From positions 14,919,032 through 14,983,031 of the forward strand of contig OZ020268.1 of the NCBI GenBank assembly GCA_963971225.1: a stretch of DNA of 64,000 nt, read 5' to 3'. Origin of the DNA: Melieria omissa. Its lineage: Eukaryota > Arthropoda > Insecta > Diptera > Ulidiidae. Both the position numbers and the translations under genes were made by a program. Of the stretch, positions 11,181 to 23,380 are shown in pieces. How positions within the stretch are numbered: the first letter of the stretch is position 1; each line of letters opens with the position of its first letter. The notes under the pieces are model-generated. The model was given only the letters and a program-made list of their open reading frames with translations. It was not told where the DNA came from and ran no database searches.

Positions 11181-11880
11181 GTTAATTTTCCTTGCTAGAA
11201 TTCCTAAAAAATGGTTATCAAAGCAGTGGAGTTGGTTAATTCCAAATAAAAAAGGCTGTTGGTTATAGCTGCTTAGAGATAAAGTTTGAAATTTCCCACT
11301 GCTGACCGACTGAGAGCAGACAGTTCAACTTATCTGCATCGAATGCATATAGCCATCGCTTCTAAGTGTAGCGCTCCATAAACGCTGGCAAATGTAAACA
11401 GTTAAATACAACGAACGGCCATTGCCTCATCGGCAGCGATCTAACTCGACCTAAACACCAAAGTCACAACAAGACAACACTCACACACACACACACTCAA
11501 CTGCCGTTGTATTGTGCATAATTTAAAAATTCAAATTTTGTCTCGCACAAAGAATTTGAAAAATGTTCTACGTTGTTTTGACGCTGACGAAGAAAAAATA
11601 CATTCCACACATGCCAACAAACTTTGGCATACCTAAGTATGGGCAAAGAGGTAGAAATCACAAACAACAACAACGCTACAACAACAACATAGAAATTATA
11701 CATTTACACATTTAAAGTGGCGGTGGCTGTTTTTGTTGCTGCTGCTGTTGCGTACAATTAATTTAGGCATTTAACGGTGAAGTGCGTCATAAGCAGAGCT
11801 TGGCAATGTTTTTGCCGCTGTTGTTGTTGTTGCTAATCATTTTTATAAAGCTGCATTTGAGTTGAGCAGAGAAGTTGCAG
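11181..11880. other. AT-rich non-coding stretch
   Basis: No gene seen. CA and CAA runs at about 11480-11500 and 11665-11690, and a (GTT)n run at about 11818-11832. Confidence 0.4.
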
Positions 11881-13140
11881 TGCAGGGCGAAAAGAAGAGC
11901 CGTTCGTCTGGCGTACTTTGAATAGTTCACTCATTATGTTGCATTGCTTGCTTAATAAAAAGTACACTTGTGCAACAACAATGGCGAACGAGTAATGCGG
12001 CGAAAGGAGAGAAAACTAATAAACCAATCTCGAGTGCTGCTTCATTTTGCGAATTTACAGACACGGCCGCTGCTTGGGTCATTGGCGCTGATTGTGTGGC
12101 ACAGGGTTGCCACCCTGCCGCAAAACACACGTCCACGCACTCGCACACACATGTTGCCGCTGCGACAGTGACAGTGTTAGCTGAAGCGTACATTTCCTTT
12201 GGCTGCTTTATGTGTTTTGGCAGCAATATTTTCAAAACGCGTCCTTCCAGTGGGCGTGTGGTGTCAGTCGGCGCTGTCATGGCTGGCACATCCAATAGCG
12301 CCGGCGTCAAGGGGCACGACGCGGAAGAGCAGAGCAGCATTATGTAAATTTAAATCGTGTGCTGCAACACCCTCGCGCCCCGTCAGAGTCGCATCGGTGC
12401 GTTTGAAGTGCGTTTGCAATTTTGCCTCTCTCCAGTTTGTCGTCTTTCGTTTGACCTGTGCGGGGTGGCGACGCGGCTGGAGGGCGAATTTTTTGCGCTC
12501 GACAACATTTCAACCTTTTCAAATTTATTTTATTCAGTTTTTTCTGCTCGCTTATTTCTGGCTTTTCGGGTAGATTGAACGCAGCGCGGCACAGTTCAGC
12601 TCAAGGGCGACGCACATAGACACACGCTGGCGAAAATATCTGAGCAAACTTCGTTTATGAGTGTGTGTGTGTGTGTGTGAATGGGTGGGCTGCAAAACAA
12701 AGTCAAACAAATGATTTTTTGGACAACTTTTCCTCTTCATATATTCACTTATCCGTCCATCAGTGGGCTGTCCGGCTGTCCCTGCGTTTAGCTGCTCGGC
12801 GGTACTCGCTGTCCGTTGTCCATTGTCGAAGCGTTGTTATCTGTGCCGCTGCCAGTGCCGGCTCGATTTGCTTCGGTAGATTGGGTCAAGCTGCAGAGCT
12901 GCCACCCTTCTGCGCGCCGTTGTCCTTTTATGCGACTACGCGCTCGGCTGTCTTTAGCCTGTCGCTGCTTTATTGCCTCGAATGATGCAGGACAGCAACA
13001 ATTTGTATATGTCGGCGAATAGGGGGGGAAATCATGAATTTGATGAATGATGCTCACTCGTGCGCATTCAATTCATTTCGGCGTTGTTATTAAATATCGG
13101 CCCAAGCGAGAAGGGGCGAAGGCGCACTGGCGGAGAGGGG
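11881..13140. other. GC-rich island without a clear gene
   Basis: Richer in GC than the flanks, with a (GT)n run at about 12662-12679 and CACGCACTCGCACA-type repeats at about 12130-12150. Several frames stay open on both strands (for example 11927-12347), but they mirror each other and contain no domain. Possible regulatory DNA or an untranslated exon. Confidence 0.35.
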
Positions 13141-14185
13141 TGACAGTGGTCTGCTGATTATGCATAAATTGACTTGATGTGAATTTATTTATTCACTTTT
13201 GTCTTGCTTTTTGTGCTTGCAAGCATTTATTGTTGTCATAAAACGCGAGTGGGAATGTGCAAGCTTAGTAAAAAAGGAAGAGCGAACGGATTCAGTCTGC
13301 TGACCGGTAGGAGGAAAGGCACATTGAAACACTGTGCCGTACGGGTTAATGAAAATTTAAGGAATTTCAACTGAAACTAACACGTCTTGGGCGATAATGA
13401 ACTGGAAAATGGATTTCAATGGTGGGAGATAGGTTGGTATTGCTTGAGAAATTAAAGTTTAGAAACACTGGCACACCACATACATAGGTAAATATGTAGT
13501 TAGAAAGCAGTGGTCGAGGTGGAACATTACGCAGATTCTCATTCCTTTTTATAGTTCTTCAAATGTATTAAGGAGAGCCACTGTTGTTTGAAAATTTGAA
13601 TGAATGGACTGAGGGGTTTAAAAGGAAAGTGATGAGATTAAAGACTGCGCAACAATTTAAGGTAGATTAGTAGGTAAGGCCAGGCATTGTAGTGTTAAAC
13701 GTGCCACATAAAACACAGATATTAAGAACAAAACAAATCCATGAAAATACTTATATTCTCCTCATCAGTCATAACTTTGATAGTGAGCGTGTCTACCAAG
13801 TCTTCAATGTCCTGACGTAAGAAATTCCGCTTACAATATCTGACGACCTGGTTTCCCTGCATAGATTCTTTCAGGGTTGCACCTCCGTGGGAGTCTGTTC
13901 GCTACTCGAGTTCATGTTTGCTTGATTGATAGTTTGATTGAAGCATGTAATACAAACAAAAACAAAACCTAACGAAACTGAGATTAAATTAAATTAAGGA
14001 ATTCCCTCAGTACGTTAAGTCCAACTGGTTGATCCATAGGTTTCGTGTGGATTTCATAGATCCATAGCTTTTCTAGATAAAAATATTGTAGACCAGAGCG
14101 TACTTTCGCTTTCGTTACTTTCGTAAATTCGGAACCATTTGATGTTCCCTTCAGCTATTTACAGTTTATGAGTTCAAAAACTCAC
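13141..14185. other. AT-rich non-coding stretch
   Basis: Nothing recognised. GGCATTGTAGTGTTAA at about 13684 resembles the right terminus of the TTAA element at 41108-41446 but has no left partner. Confidence 0.4.
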
Positions 14186-14189
14186 TTAA

Positions 14190-14618
14190 GGGGGGCACTC
14201 CATGAAACGCTAAAAAAAATGACCACTTTTCTTTATTTTATTGTACAAAAAAAGAAAGAGACAGGAACAATCCGTTTGGAACATCTGTAGGTATTAGTTA
14301 AAAGTTCAAAAAAAAAAGTTATACATAAAAAAGAGGTTCATGCACTTCTCTGTTCAATAACCTACAAAACGAGTATATATTCGTGTTGATCGGTTCAGTC
14401 GTTTTTTTTTAATCATGTGGACGGACTACAAAAACGTGTTTATGAGGAAACGCGTTCCAAAGTTATTCGGAACACCTGGTGTGACTGAGCGCGCGACGAT
14501 AAAAAGAACTGTGTCTCCGAAAGTTTTCAGAGTTTGCAATATTGTTCTCGGATAATATATCTTTCGATGAAAGCAAGAAAAAATCGGTTTTTTTAAACCA
14601 TTTCATGGAGTGCCCCCC
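14190..14618. mobile_element. TTAA-flanked MITE with perfect 18-bp TIRs, 429 bp
   Basis: The left TIR GGGGGGCACTCCATGAAA (14190-14207) is perfectly mirrored by TTTCATGGAGTGCCCCCC (14601-14618). TTAA lies directly outside both ends (14186-14189 and 14619-14622). TTAA duplication and runs of G/C at the termini fit piggyBac-superfamily transposition. No transposase frame is present. The right TTAA also serves as the left TTAA of the next element. Confidence 0.85.
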
Positions 14619-14622
14619 TTAA

Positions 14623-14821
14623 CCCTTTCGGGACGTTGTTTAATTTTGAAATCCAAAGTACTCTCAGTAGAAATATTCTCATGCTATGAATGTTGGAATT
14701 AGAAAAATTTATTGGATGCTCAAAAATTCTGAAATCATCCTTTTATCATAAGATTTGAATAATTTTTTTGAGGGGCACTAAAAACTTGCTGGGACGTATT
14801 ATCCCAGTAGTTCCGAAAGGG
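14623..14821. mobile_element. TTAA-flanked MITE, 199 bp, abutting the previous one
   Basis: The left end CCCTTTCGGGACG at 14623 and the right end, reverse-complemented, CCCTTTCGGAACT at 14821, share nine terminal bases, CCCTTTCGG. TTAA lies at 14619-14622 and 14822-14825. A hairpin CTGGGA-CGTATTA-TCCCAG sits at 14789-14807 near the right end. The left TTAA is shared with the 14190-14618 element. Confidence 0.7.
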
Positions 14822-14825
14822 TTAA

Positions 14826-15600
14826 TTTACTAACTAAACCAAGTTTGTATTTAGCTTAAACACCGGTTTAAACTTACCGGACAGGGCTCGGAATTCCTCT
14901 AGATAATCCACGTTTTTTGATAACGGCGCCACTTTGGAGCCGTTTTCTGCACTTTCAACAAAAATTTTGACTACACTTTCCTTCAACTAAACAGAAACTA
15001 ACTTAAAAACATTCTTTAACTTGACTTCTTTTTGCAGATCCTTTCAGCTGATGGCTTTTTTTCTGGAGGCTAATTGAGAATACAATTTCAAAAATGACCA
15101 GCTCGTCAGCAGCTCTCAATTAGAATCGTTTAAACGCAACAAGATGCAATCATTAATTTTTGAAATTCCTTGAATTTTCCGAATATCACAGCAACAACAC
15201 ACACAAATGCCACAAATACCCGAAACGCCACCAATGCGCCACCGCTTCGAATGAAAACAACGACGAAACTGTCTGCTGCTTGTTTTCGAAAAGCGGACCG
15301 CCCGAGAAAAAAGATGCCCGTTAAAAAGGGAAAACGGGCACGTAACGCTACAAAGGACATTCGACGTGTACGCGTACGTGTGCGCGTCTGAGTGTGAGAG
15401 AGAAATTGTGATCCTGTGTGCTGACGGCAATCCTCCCTCGTCTATTGGAAATGTTCGCTGCATTCAGTCGAGCGTTTGAGTCGAAAGCAAATCTTTTGAG
15501 TGAGTTAGTTGAGTGGTTGGGTGGGTTGTATGTAATTAAAATCCAGTGCTGGCGTCTTGGCGCTTTGCCACAATAAAAATACAGCCGAGTAATTACAACA
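14826..15600. other. Non-coding stretch
   Basis: No gene seen. Frames at 15116-15463 are open on both strands and show no domain. Confidence 0.35.
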
Positions 15601-16280
15601 AATTACGTGAAAGTCTATCTAAATGGCATTTCCGGCTACATGTCCTTATCGCTGCTCGCAATTAAAATTCATAATCATAATGCTCATTAATATCATTCGA
15701 CTCAATATGCGCCGGCGAGCATGTGTGCGTGTGCCAACCTTTGAGGAATTTCAGGAATTTCTGAAATTGCTCACAAAACAAATGCCACTTTTTCGAAAAT
15801 TCCACCCCGCTGTGGGCGACGATTGCGCTCACCTTTCGAGGCGACGCACGCACGCACGCACCGAGCTCGAGGGCCGCACGGCGAGTGCACAATGTTTCGA
15901 TCCTGGTCTGGGTTTGGTTTGGTTTGGTTCGGTTCGGCTTTATTATTTAGTTAGCAGAATAAACATTTCAGCTGCTGGCCGCGTCGATTCGCGTCATTTT
16001 CGGTATGTCGCCGCTGGCGAATTCCAATCGCCTACCCTTGCCGGCCGGCAGCACAGCGGTGACTACGGCGGCAGATGTTGTTATGCTCGTAAATACTTTT
16101 TCACTTATTCCATAGTTTTACGAATGATTCCAATTAGAAATTGCAATAAAGTGCCCGCTGCCGGTCGGCCGTGCCCCGGTCCACGGCTCGCTGGCACGTT
16201 GGAGCGAGCGCCGGCACACGGTGGTTGATGGTTGATGGTTGGTGGTGCGCGGCGGTGTTGGTGGTGGTGTTTCACTCTGC
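15601..16280. other. GC-rich island with simple repeats
   Basis: GC-rich, with (ACGC)n at about 15845-15860, TTTGG-type pentamers at about 15909-15945 and GGTTGAT/GGTGGT runs at 16200-16270. A plus-strand frame is open for about 200 codons (15623-16228), but its translation runs through these repeats and shows no domain, so it is not called as a gene. Confidence 0.35.
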
Positions 16281-16871
16281 TGACTTTGATGTGGTGGATT
16301 ATGGAATTCTTAGGGGTGCGTGCTGACGTGTAAGGTAGGCCAGGCGAGCAGCGTTGCGTTTGCTGCGGCGCTTAGGTAGGCAGTCGCCCTGACTTGCAGA
16401 CAGTTGCCGAAATTTTGTTTGATAGGGAAAATGCACCGTGTCGCAGCTGTTAGAGGAGATGAATGAAATTTCGGGGGTTTTCCGTAACGCTTGCGAAGTG
16501 ATTTTTCAGCAGAGGTGAATGCACTTTGGAAGTGCAGAAATAAAGCGAGTAAAACAAACGTTCGAAAATTACGAGAGTATAAAAAAAGGACGAAGTGGAG
16601 ATAAACAAAACGAAAGCAACGAGGGGAGAATATTTTGAAAATTTTTCTTTTAGACATATTCTAAAGTCTTGGTGTGTGAGGTTAGGGATGGCAAGTTTTC
16701 TGGTTTGAAGTTATGAAGTTTGGACATTTAAAAAGTTAAAAACTTGGATTGATTGATCAAGCAATCTCATCTCTCTCTCTAATCTTTTCCCGATTTTGGT
16801 TTAAATATAAATCATTCATCAGTTGATTCACCTTTGATGCTTCCAATAATATTGTGGAAAACTTAAAACCA
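16281..16871. other. Non-coding stretch
   Basis: Nothing recognised. Confidence 0.35.
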
Positions 16872-17206
16872 GGGGGGCTACTCTGTAATGCGATGCGAAC
16901 ATAAAATTTATAGCATTCGCACACTTATTGCTCTGAAATCCGACAATCGCATTGAAATTTTCTACTTTCGCATTTCGATTTTCCCCTTTCGCATTTCTAG
17001 CAGTGCGTATTTCGATTGTTTTACTGTTTTTTTATTTTGTTTGAATTTTATGACACTCGATGCTAATAATGCGAACTCACTCTTGAAACAAAATAAGGGC
17101 CGTTTTTCAATGATGCGAAAGCGATACAGAGTACCGATTGACTTTCGCATCGCAACTCACTTTCGCATCGCTTTCGCTTTCGCATCGCATTACAGAGTAG
17201 CCCCCC
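16872..17206. mobile_element. MITE with perfect 27-bp TIRs, 335 bp
   Basis: The left TIR at 16872-16898 begins GGGGGGCTACTCTGTAATG; the right TIR at 17180-17206 is its perfect 27-bp mirror. The interior repeats TTTCGCAT at least five times and AATGCGA or ATGCGAA on the other strand. No target duplication could be recognised: the flanks are ...AAACCA and AGATTT.... No coding capacity. The superfamily is open; perfect TIRs suggest a fairly recent insertion. Confidence 0.8.
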
Positions 17207-19030
17207 AGATTTAATATAATTTTCTAGAAAAATTACACCATAATTTAGAGAAAAAACGATTGATCTATTATATCTCAAGATTTTGTGCAATCAACAAAGT
17301 AAATGATCTATCAGATCGTCTATCGGAAATGTTGAGATTTCGCGAAAAAACATAAACATTGATGAAAAATTGACCGATTGATTGAATCAGTTCGAGTAAT
17401 TAAATGCCAAAACCTCACGATTTTGTAGAATTATTACATCAGAACAGGAGATCAATCAAAATAAAAAAATAAAAAATTAAGATAAATAATATAAATAAAA
17501 GCATTTTGGAATTGAGACCAGGAAGCAGTAAATCGAAACTTGATATTTCAAGCTTTTAAGAAAATTCAAATCGGAATCAACACTCGCGATCAGCTTGATC
17601 CATCGCAGAGGTTGAGACGATATAAAGGCTTTATGAAATAAAAAAAAATGAATTGAAATGAATCGAAAATCAAAAAATTAAACAAATCAGCCACAATAAA
17701 CGAATCTGAAGTTTTTGTGAAGAATTCAAAAAATCTGAAGTTTTTGTACAAAATTCAGATCGAAATTAACATAAATCAAAAGAGAGATAACTTTAAATGG
17801 AGTTGAAAAGAGAGATCAGCTCTTACTGACAGCTGTGGATATTTTTAAACTGTACGCTGTTTATTTACAAAATTACAGGGTTGCTTACAGCAAATGTCAG
17901 CTTAAAAGTTGAGAATCATCAGTAGATCGCCGATAAAGACATTTTAAAACTATGTTTGTGCCTTTATCAGAAAATGATTTGCATAAATTTTGTTTGAACA
18001 TGTTTTACAACCCTTTGTCCACACACACACACGCATATATATTATATGGTAAATATTTATTTACTTTTCATCCACCACTCGAATTTGACAGTTGCGCACT
18101 CATACAGTCAGCACTAACTGTATGCGAAAATTACACTTGAGGGGGTTTGTGACATACTCGAAATGATTGTGCACGTGTGTGGACATAAGTAAGAAACTAC
18201 AAAGCGAAATAGCCGAATGCACTGAAAACCAAAGGACAAACCGAACCCTTACTGCCTCCAAACCATTGTATATGACAAGTTGTGTGACAGCTTTCGAAAA
18301 AACACGCCGTAAAATGTAATTATTTCAATAATTACAACTGTGTTTACATGTGTGCGTGTATTTACATGCACTTTTCTGGTTAGCTGAACATGAAAAATAT
18401 AGAATAAATGCATAAACATCAAACACAAATTGTTTGATGCGGAACGCTGAACTTTCAACTGTTAAAAATGCACTTACAAAACGCACATAAAATGGTACAG
18501 AAAGAGAGAAAGAGAGAGTGCAATAAGAGGTGAAGCAAAGTGTGGTACTATGAAAAGTTTTCTAAAAACTCCAGTGAAATCCTGAATGGTCCCAAACCAT
18601 CATTTAAATCGGCCATAGATTAGCTTCACTTGGGTAACAATGGAACAATGAGAAGGAACAATGACAGTATTGAGGATGAAGAACACTATGGGTTCTCGGA
18701 TATTGGACCATTAAGGAAATAGAGTAAAATAGATTCAAAATTTACTAAGTGCTGTTGGAAGGAGAATCACAGAGAAATTTTTATTTTAAGTCGTTTTGAA
18801 CGCTTTTTATTAAAATAATAATATTAAAAAGTACTTTAGTGTCTCTGAAGTTGACATTACGGTTTTTAATTTAATCATCGGTATTAGTACTCGGTGGTTT
18901 TTTATTGCATCAACAAGTTGTCATTGAAAACTTGTCCAGCGTTGAATTTTGCAAGACCACAAAATATTTGTGAAGATACTGAGTGAGGAAATAGCGCACC
19001 ATTTTCCCAGTTGCATTAGACTTCGCTTCT
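17207..19030. other. AT-rich non-coding stretch
   Basis: No gene seen. 17220-17800 is very AT-rich with repeated GATTGAT and AATCGAAA-like strings; a short CA run lies at about 18019-18032. Confidence 0.4.
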
Positions 19031-19034
19031 TTAA

Positions 19035-19338
19035 CCCATTGCTGCCTAATGTTTAAAATTTTTCCCATGAAAACCGACTTTTTAAAAAAATCACAGAAAA
19101 GTTCGTGGTAGAGATATCTGAAAATCATTGATAGGGATGGTTGGTTGGTAAAGATGGAACTACCTTAGTCTAGCTAGAGTTACCAGACTCCAAAAATTGT
19201 GAATTTTCCGGAGGTGGAAAATGTGGTGAAACGTAGTGGCGCTAGAACCTCACAAAAATCTGTTCACGTGTTTAGCTGATCACTTTAAAAAGTATGGAAA
19301 AAAGCTACCATTGCTGCCTAATGGGTACAAAATACCCA
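19035..19338. repeat. Candidate decayed TTAA element
   Basis: TTAA at 19031-19034 is followed by CCCATTGCTGCCTAATG. The string CCATTGCTGCCTAATGGG recurs in the same orientation at about 19308-19325 and runs into a perfect hairpin, TAATGGGTA-CAAAA-TACCCATTA (19319-19341), whose end overlaps a TTAA at 19339-19342. The termini are not a clean inverted repeat, so this may be a rearranged copy. Confidence 0.35.
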
Positions 19339-19342
19339 TTAA

Positions 19343-20229
19343 TGTAATGAGAAACCTCATGTGATCAGCATTTAGAAAATATGAGGATCACCAGTAATCT
19401 GGCATGCAGATTCCGCTTTGAGGATGCGTAAAATCCTATGTCTGCTTCTACTATGTTATCTGACATTCGCAAGCGAACGACGTTAATTGGTTGGTGAGTC
19501 CGAGTTCCGACTCCTTCCATGATCTTCTAACACTTTTTTGGGAAGATTGCGGAACCCTTAACTCATCCACAATGTTCCTAGTCCCATCCATTCTTTTTAC
19601 AAGGTAAATGATTTCTACCCCTTAAAGTCCGCCCAGAAGTCTTTATAAACGATTATTCAAGTTTTGAAGTAAATTTTAGAACTTTTAAAATTAAAACTTT
19701 AAACAATTCCCTAGAGGCTTTTATTTATTTTTAGTGGCGCCTTGAAAAATGTGCTTTAAGTTCTCAAAAATCATTTATCTTTTGCCAATTTTACAGATAT
19801 TTTCATAGCGATTGTTAGACAATTGTGTGGCAGAAAGTTGTTGCCGCGGGGAGTGCAGTGCGATGCGGTGCGTTTTTCTCCCTTTATGACAATAACAATA
19901 ACAACAACAACAACAAAATGTATGCGGCAACTGTTTCGCCCATTATTTGGTGGTTGCAGAAACACGGTCGCTGCCTGCCACAATAAAATTCCAAATGGGA
20001 ACAACAACGAACCAAAGCATACGCACACGATGCCAAACAAACACACACACACACACACACACGCGTGCATTTTGGGCAAAAGTGTCCTGCGTTCTTCGTC
20101 TGCCACCTTGCGCGAATTGCATTTTAACACACACACACACACATGAAAAAATATATAAACATATATGCAATTGTGTGTATGTGTGTGTGTATGAGTGAGC
20201 AAATTCATTTATTGTTATTCCGCTGCCTT
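19343..20229. other. Non-coding stretch with AC microsatellites
   Basis: No gene seen. (AC)n runs at about 20040-20062 and 20128-20142, and a (GT)n-type run at about 20172-20190. Confidence 0.4.
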
Positions 20230-20720
20230 TTTCCGTGCCGCTTTCCTTGCTGCAGCCGGCGCACGGGGTGGCGGACTGGCAGCGTCACGTACGCTCTAGT
20301 CGAGTCGTTTGTGTTTGTGTATTTGTTATTGTTATTGCTGCATGGCTGTGCACCGCGTCACCGTTAAAATGTTGCATGGAATTTGAAAAATGCGCGTTTC
20401 CCTTTTCCCACGCCCCGCGCCTCTTTCTCGCTCGGCAGTCTGCACTCTTCGAAACGCTGTGGCGTCTCGCCCAGCTTGCACCCTTTTCTTTGCCACATGC
20501 GCGCACGTACATAGCTGTCGCTGCGTTGCACTGTTGCAAGGAGTCGATTTTGTGTTGGCTGCTCTTGTTGCTGTCGCTGTTGCATTCGCTATGTTGCACG
20601 CTTTATTTGCGTTGGCGCTGCAGCTCTCTGCCACTCCGCACCGCGCTGAACGTGCGGCACAATTGAAATTCCATACGGTGCGCGAGTGCGCGAGTTATCA
20701 AAATAATATTCAAGTATGAA
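20230..20720. other. GC-rich island without a clear gene
   Basis: Open frames exist in several frames of both strands (for example 20235-20666 plus and 20285-20599 minus). They mirror each other, are full of Leu/Cys or Ala/Gln from CTG/GCA triplets, and contain no recognisable domain. Confidence 0.35.
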
Positions 20721-23380
20721 TAAGCGTACACAATGTTTGGCACCACGCCGCACATGCAGCCCAGTAAATAGCGCAGTATTTATGTACAACAACAACAACA
20801 CATATATGCGACGCACACAGGGCGACCCGCAGGTTGCTTATTTTGTTTTTTGTTTTGTAAAAAGTTCTATGGCAACCACGTCTTCATGGCTGGGAATGGT
20901 TTGAAAGAACTAAACCATGTCTTAATAGCTTCGATTGGTTCAAAGGGTTTGGAGATGCGACAAGTTGCACAGAATTGTCGTTATATATCAATATCGAAAA
21001 AGCAGTTCAAAAGTGGGCAGAAGACACGAAAAAATATAAAATAAAATTAAAAAAATATAAAATAAATAAAAAAAATAGTAGACAAGCTTAGGGATACCAT
21101 TGGCTGACGAGGGAGCAAGAATTCCAAAGTAAAGAATGAAAATACTTGAAAAAAGATTGAGAGAAGAGAAAAGACTATTGAAAGGTAAATGAGTAGGGTT
21201 AAAATTTGATGTTTATTCCATGGATAATTTCATGACAATAGGACCTCTTGGGCCGTAGTTATTACGCGACTAGTTCCCTATCTCTTGCTGATCCTTTTTT
21301 ATAAGTTTTACTGTAGATACAAATTATTAAGTAGTAGTAAGTTCAGGCCAAGTTTATTAGACCAGGTAAGCTAAGTATAATTGGCTAGTCGTCAGGCCAT
21401 ACATAGAGTTCTGTTGGGTCCTTGTCAATACTAGATCCGTTTATGAGTTTGTGAATGAATGCTTTTGGGCGAAGTAGTAAAAAAACTGGAGTTCTTGTAC
21501 TTAAGCTGCACTTGTAGACTTAACTGGTACTTCGATCAAACAGATTGTCTCAAGTATTCGCAGTCTTTTGGTGGTCAAGGCAAAGTAGTGGCACCTTAAT
21601 TGTGAAACACTTCATCTCCCGGCAACCTGTGAAAGTTAGGTTAGGTTTCCGGGTTTGTCTGCTTTTGCTTCGGTCACTTTAGCTGATCTTTGGTAATTGT
21701 TTGGTTCCATTGCGATCAAGTTTCTAATATGCTTGCTGTTCCAGTGTCCAGTTGGAAGCTTTTCAGTTGCAATCAAATGTTATTTGAATTCTTTGCGATC
21801 AGAGGCGACAATCGTCGAATAAAATAGAATATTTAGGTCGCAAGGTTACTGACGCACGAGCCTCTGGATCAACCACATTTACTGCAGCAGTAATTCTGAC
21901 TAATAAATTGACTATTTCTAACCATTATAAAAGCTTAAACATCAACAAGGAAGAACACTCAGCCACTTTATGATTCAACAGTTACACCACTCACACGCTC
22001 GCAGCGCCATCTATAGGTGACGACATGATCACTAACCGTGAACACGAAATGTGCAGTCGTTGGTACAATTCAATTGCACATTTGCAATTGGGATGCAACA
22101 GTTTTGATATGTCAAATCGGCATGCAAACTTTTGGTCCTGCAAAGAGCAAAAACCAGTGACATCGACAACAATTTATGGAAAACTCTAATAACAACAAAA
22201 CCAGTGGAAAGCAATATCAGAAAATTTCCATATGATCGCTGCGTTGCGTGCATGTCAACAGGGTCTCCATTGCTCATTCAAATCGTACAGTCAGGCAGAC
22301 AGTTGGCCAATTTAAGTGCGACGGCCAAGAGCAGCCGGCAGCCAAAGCGGCTATTGCCATTTAATTGACTTCGAATTAACGGCCAATTGCGAATGGCAAT
22401 TTTTATGCGGCTGACCAAAATAGTAACAGTTCCAACAACAACAACAACAACACAGCCTACGATAGCAACAAACTTAAACTTGGCATAGAAAAAGCAGCGG
22501 CGTTTACGTGCCGCGAGCACTCGCACCCAACAACACCCAAACATACATACATAAGCGAAGACAACAACAGTATCGCCCAACGCCAAAAGCAACCACAGCG
22601 ACAGCCAATTGCAGCTTTACGGCGTTCGCTTAACGTGGCGCATAACCTCAAAAACCCGTTTCGAGTTCTAGAATACAACAAAAGCGCAAAATTGTGCGGA
22701 AACCGGTTGTGCGCCAGCGTCGCAACCTTTTCCTTTCGCTGTTAACTTGGCTAAAACGTACGTACGCAGCAAAACAAAATCATCAATCGGCCTGAGCCTC
22801 TTACTTTGTGCGCGAAAGCGGCCGTCAGAGGCTTAAATCTCGGCGGCAATTAATGCGCTGGCACAGCCGGTGCAGCAGCTGATGCTGTCCATCTGCCAGT
22901 CCGGAGGTCAACAGTTCGCTGGCACCAGGGTTGCCGCGTTTTTGAGGAAAGTCTTGTATCGTTCGATTTGATGTAGATTCTCGTACACATCTCTGATTGC
23001 AATCTCTCCATAAGGATACGTTTCTTAGGATATGATTTCTATTTTCAAAAGTCTTTTTCATATTTATTGCTTACGGCAGCTGCAGTCGAGTGGGCTGTGA
23101 TCGTTTAAAAAATGTTACTTCCATGCAGAGAATTTGTTCCTATAAATCTTCCTGCCTGCATTTTGACTTTATGTGCTTCTGGCAAAGATCTACCTTTGGG
23201 TTTTTGGTTTCGAAACCTGAGGTCTTTCGAAGCCATCTTTTAATTTTTTATAATCAATGCAAACCTAGTTGATTATCTCTCAAAAGGAAATAATTTTGCA
23301 TGAATTTCGTGCTAGAAAAATAAACACAACCGGATTCAGTGATAAACCAAAGTCAGCATAAATCTAAGACTAAGTTTACG
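20721..23380. other. Mostly AT-rich non-coding stretch
   Basis: No gene seen. 21030-21080 is an AAATA-rich run. 21240-21900 has mixed composition with TTAGGTTAGGTTT near 21637, a string common at decayed retrotransposon ends, but no domain could be read. (CAA)n runs lie at about 22435-22452. Confidence 0.35.

Noticed and set aside
15623..16228. 201-codon plus-strand open frame
   Set aside because: It runs through ACGC and TTTGG simple repeats and shows no domain.
21240..21900. Possible old LTR or LINE remnant
   Set aside because: Composition differs from neighbours but no protein motif, terminal repeat or primer-binding site could be read.
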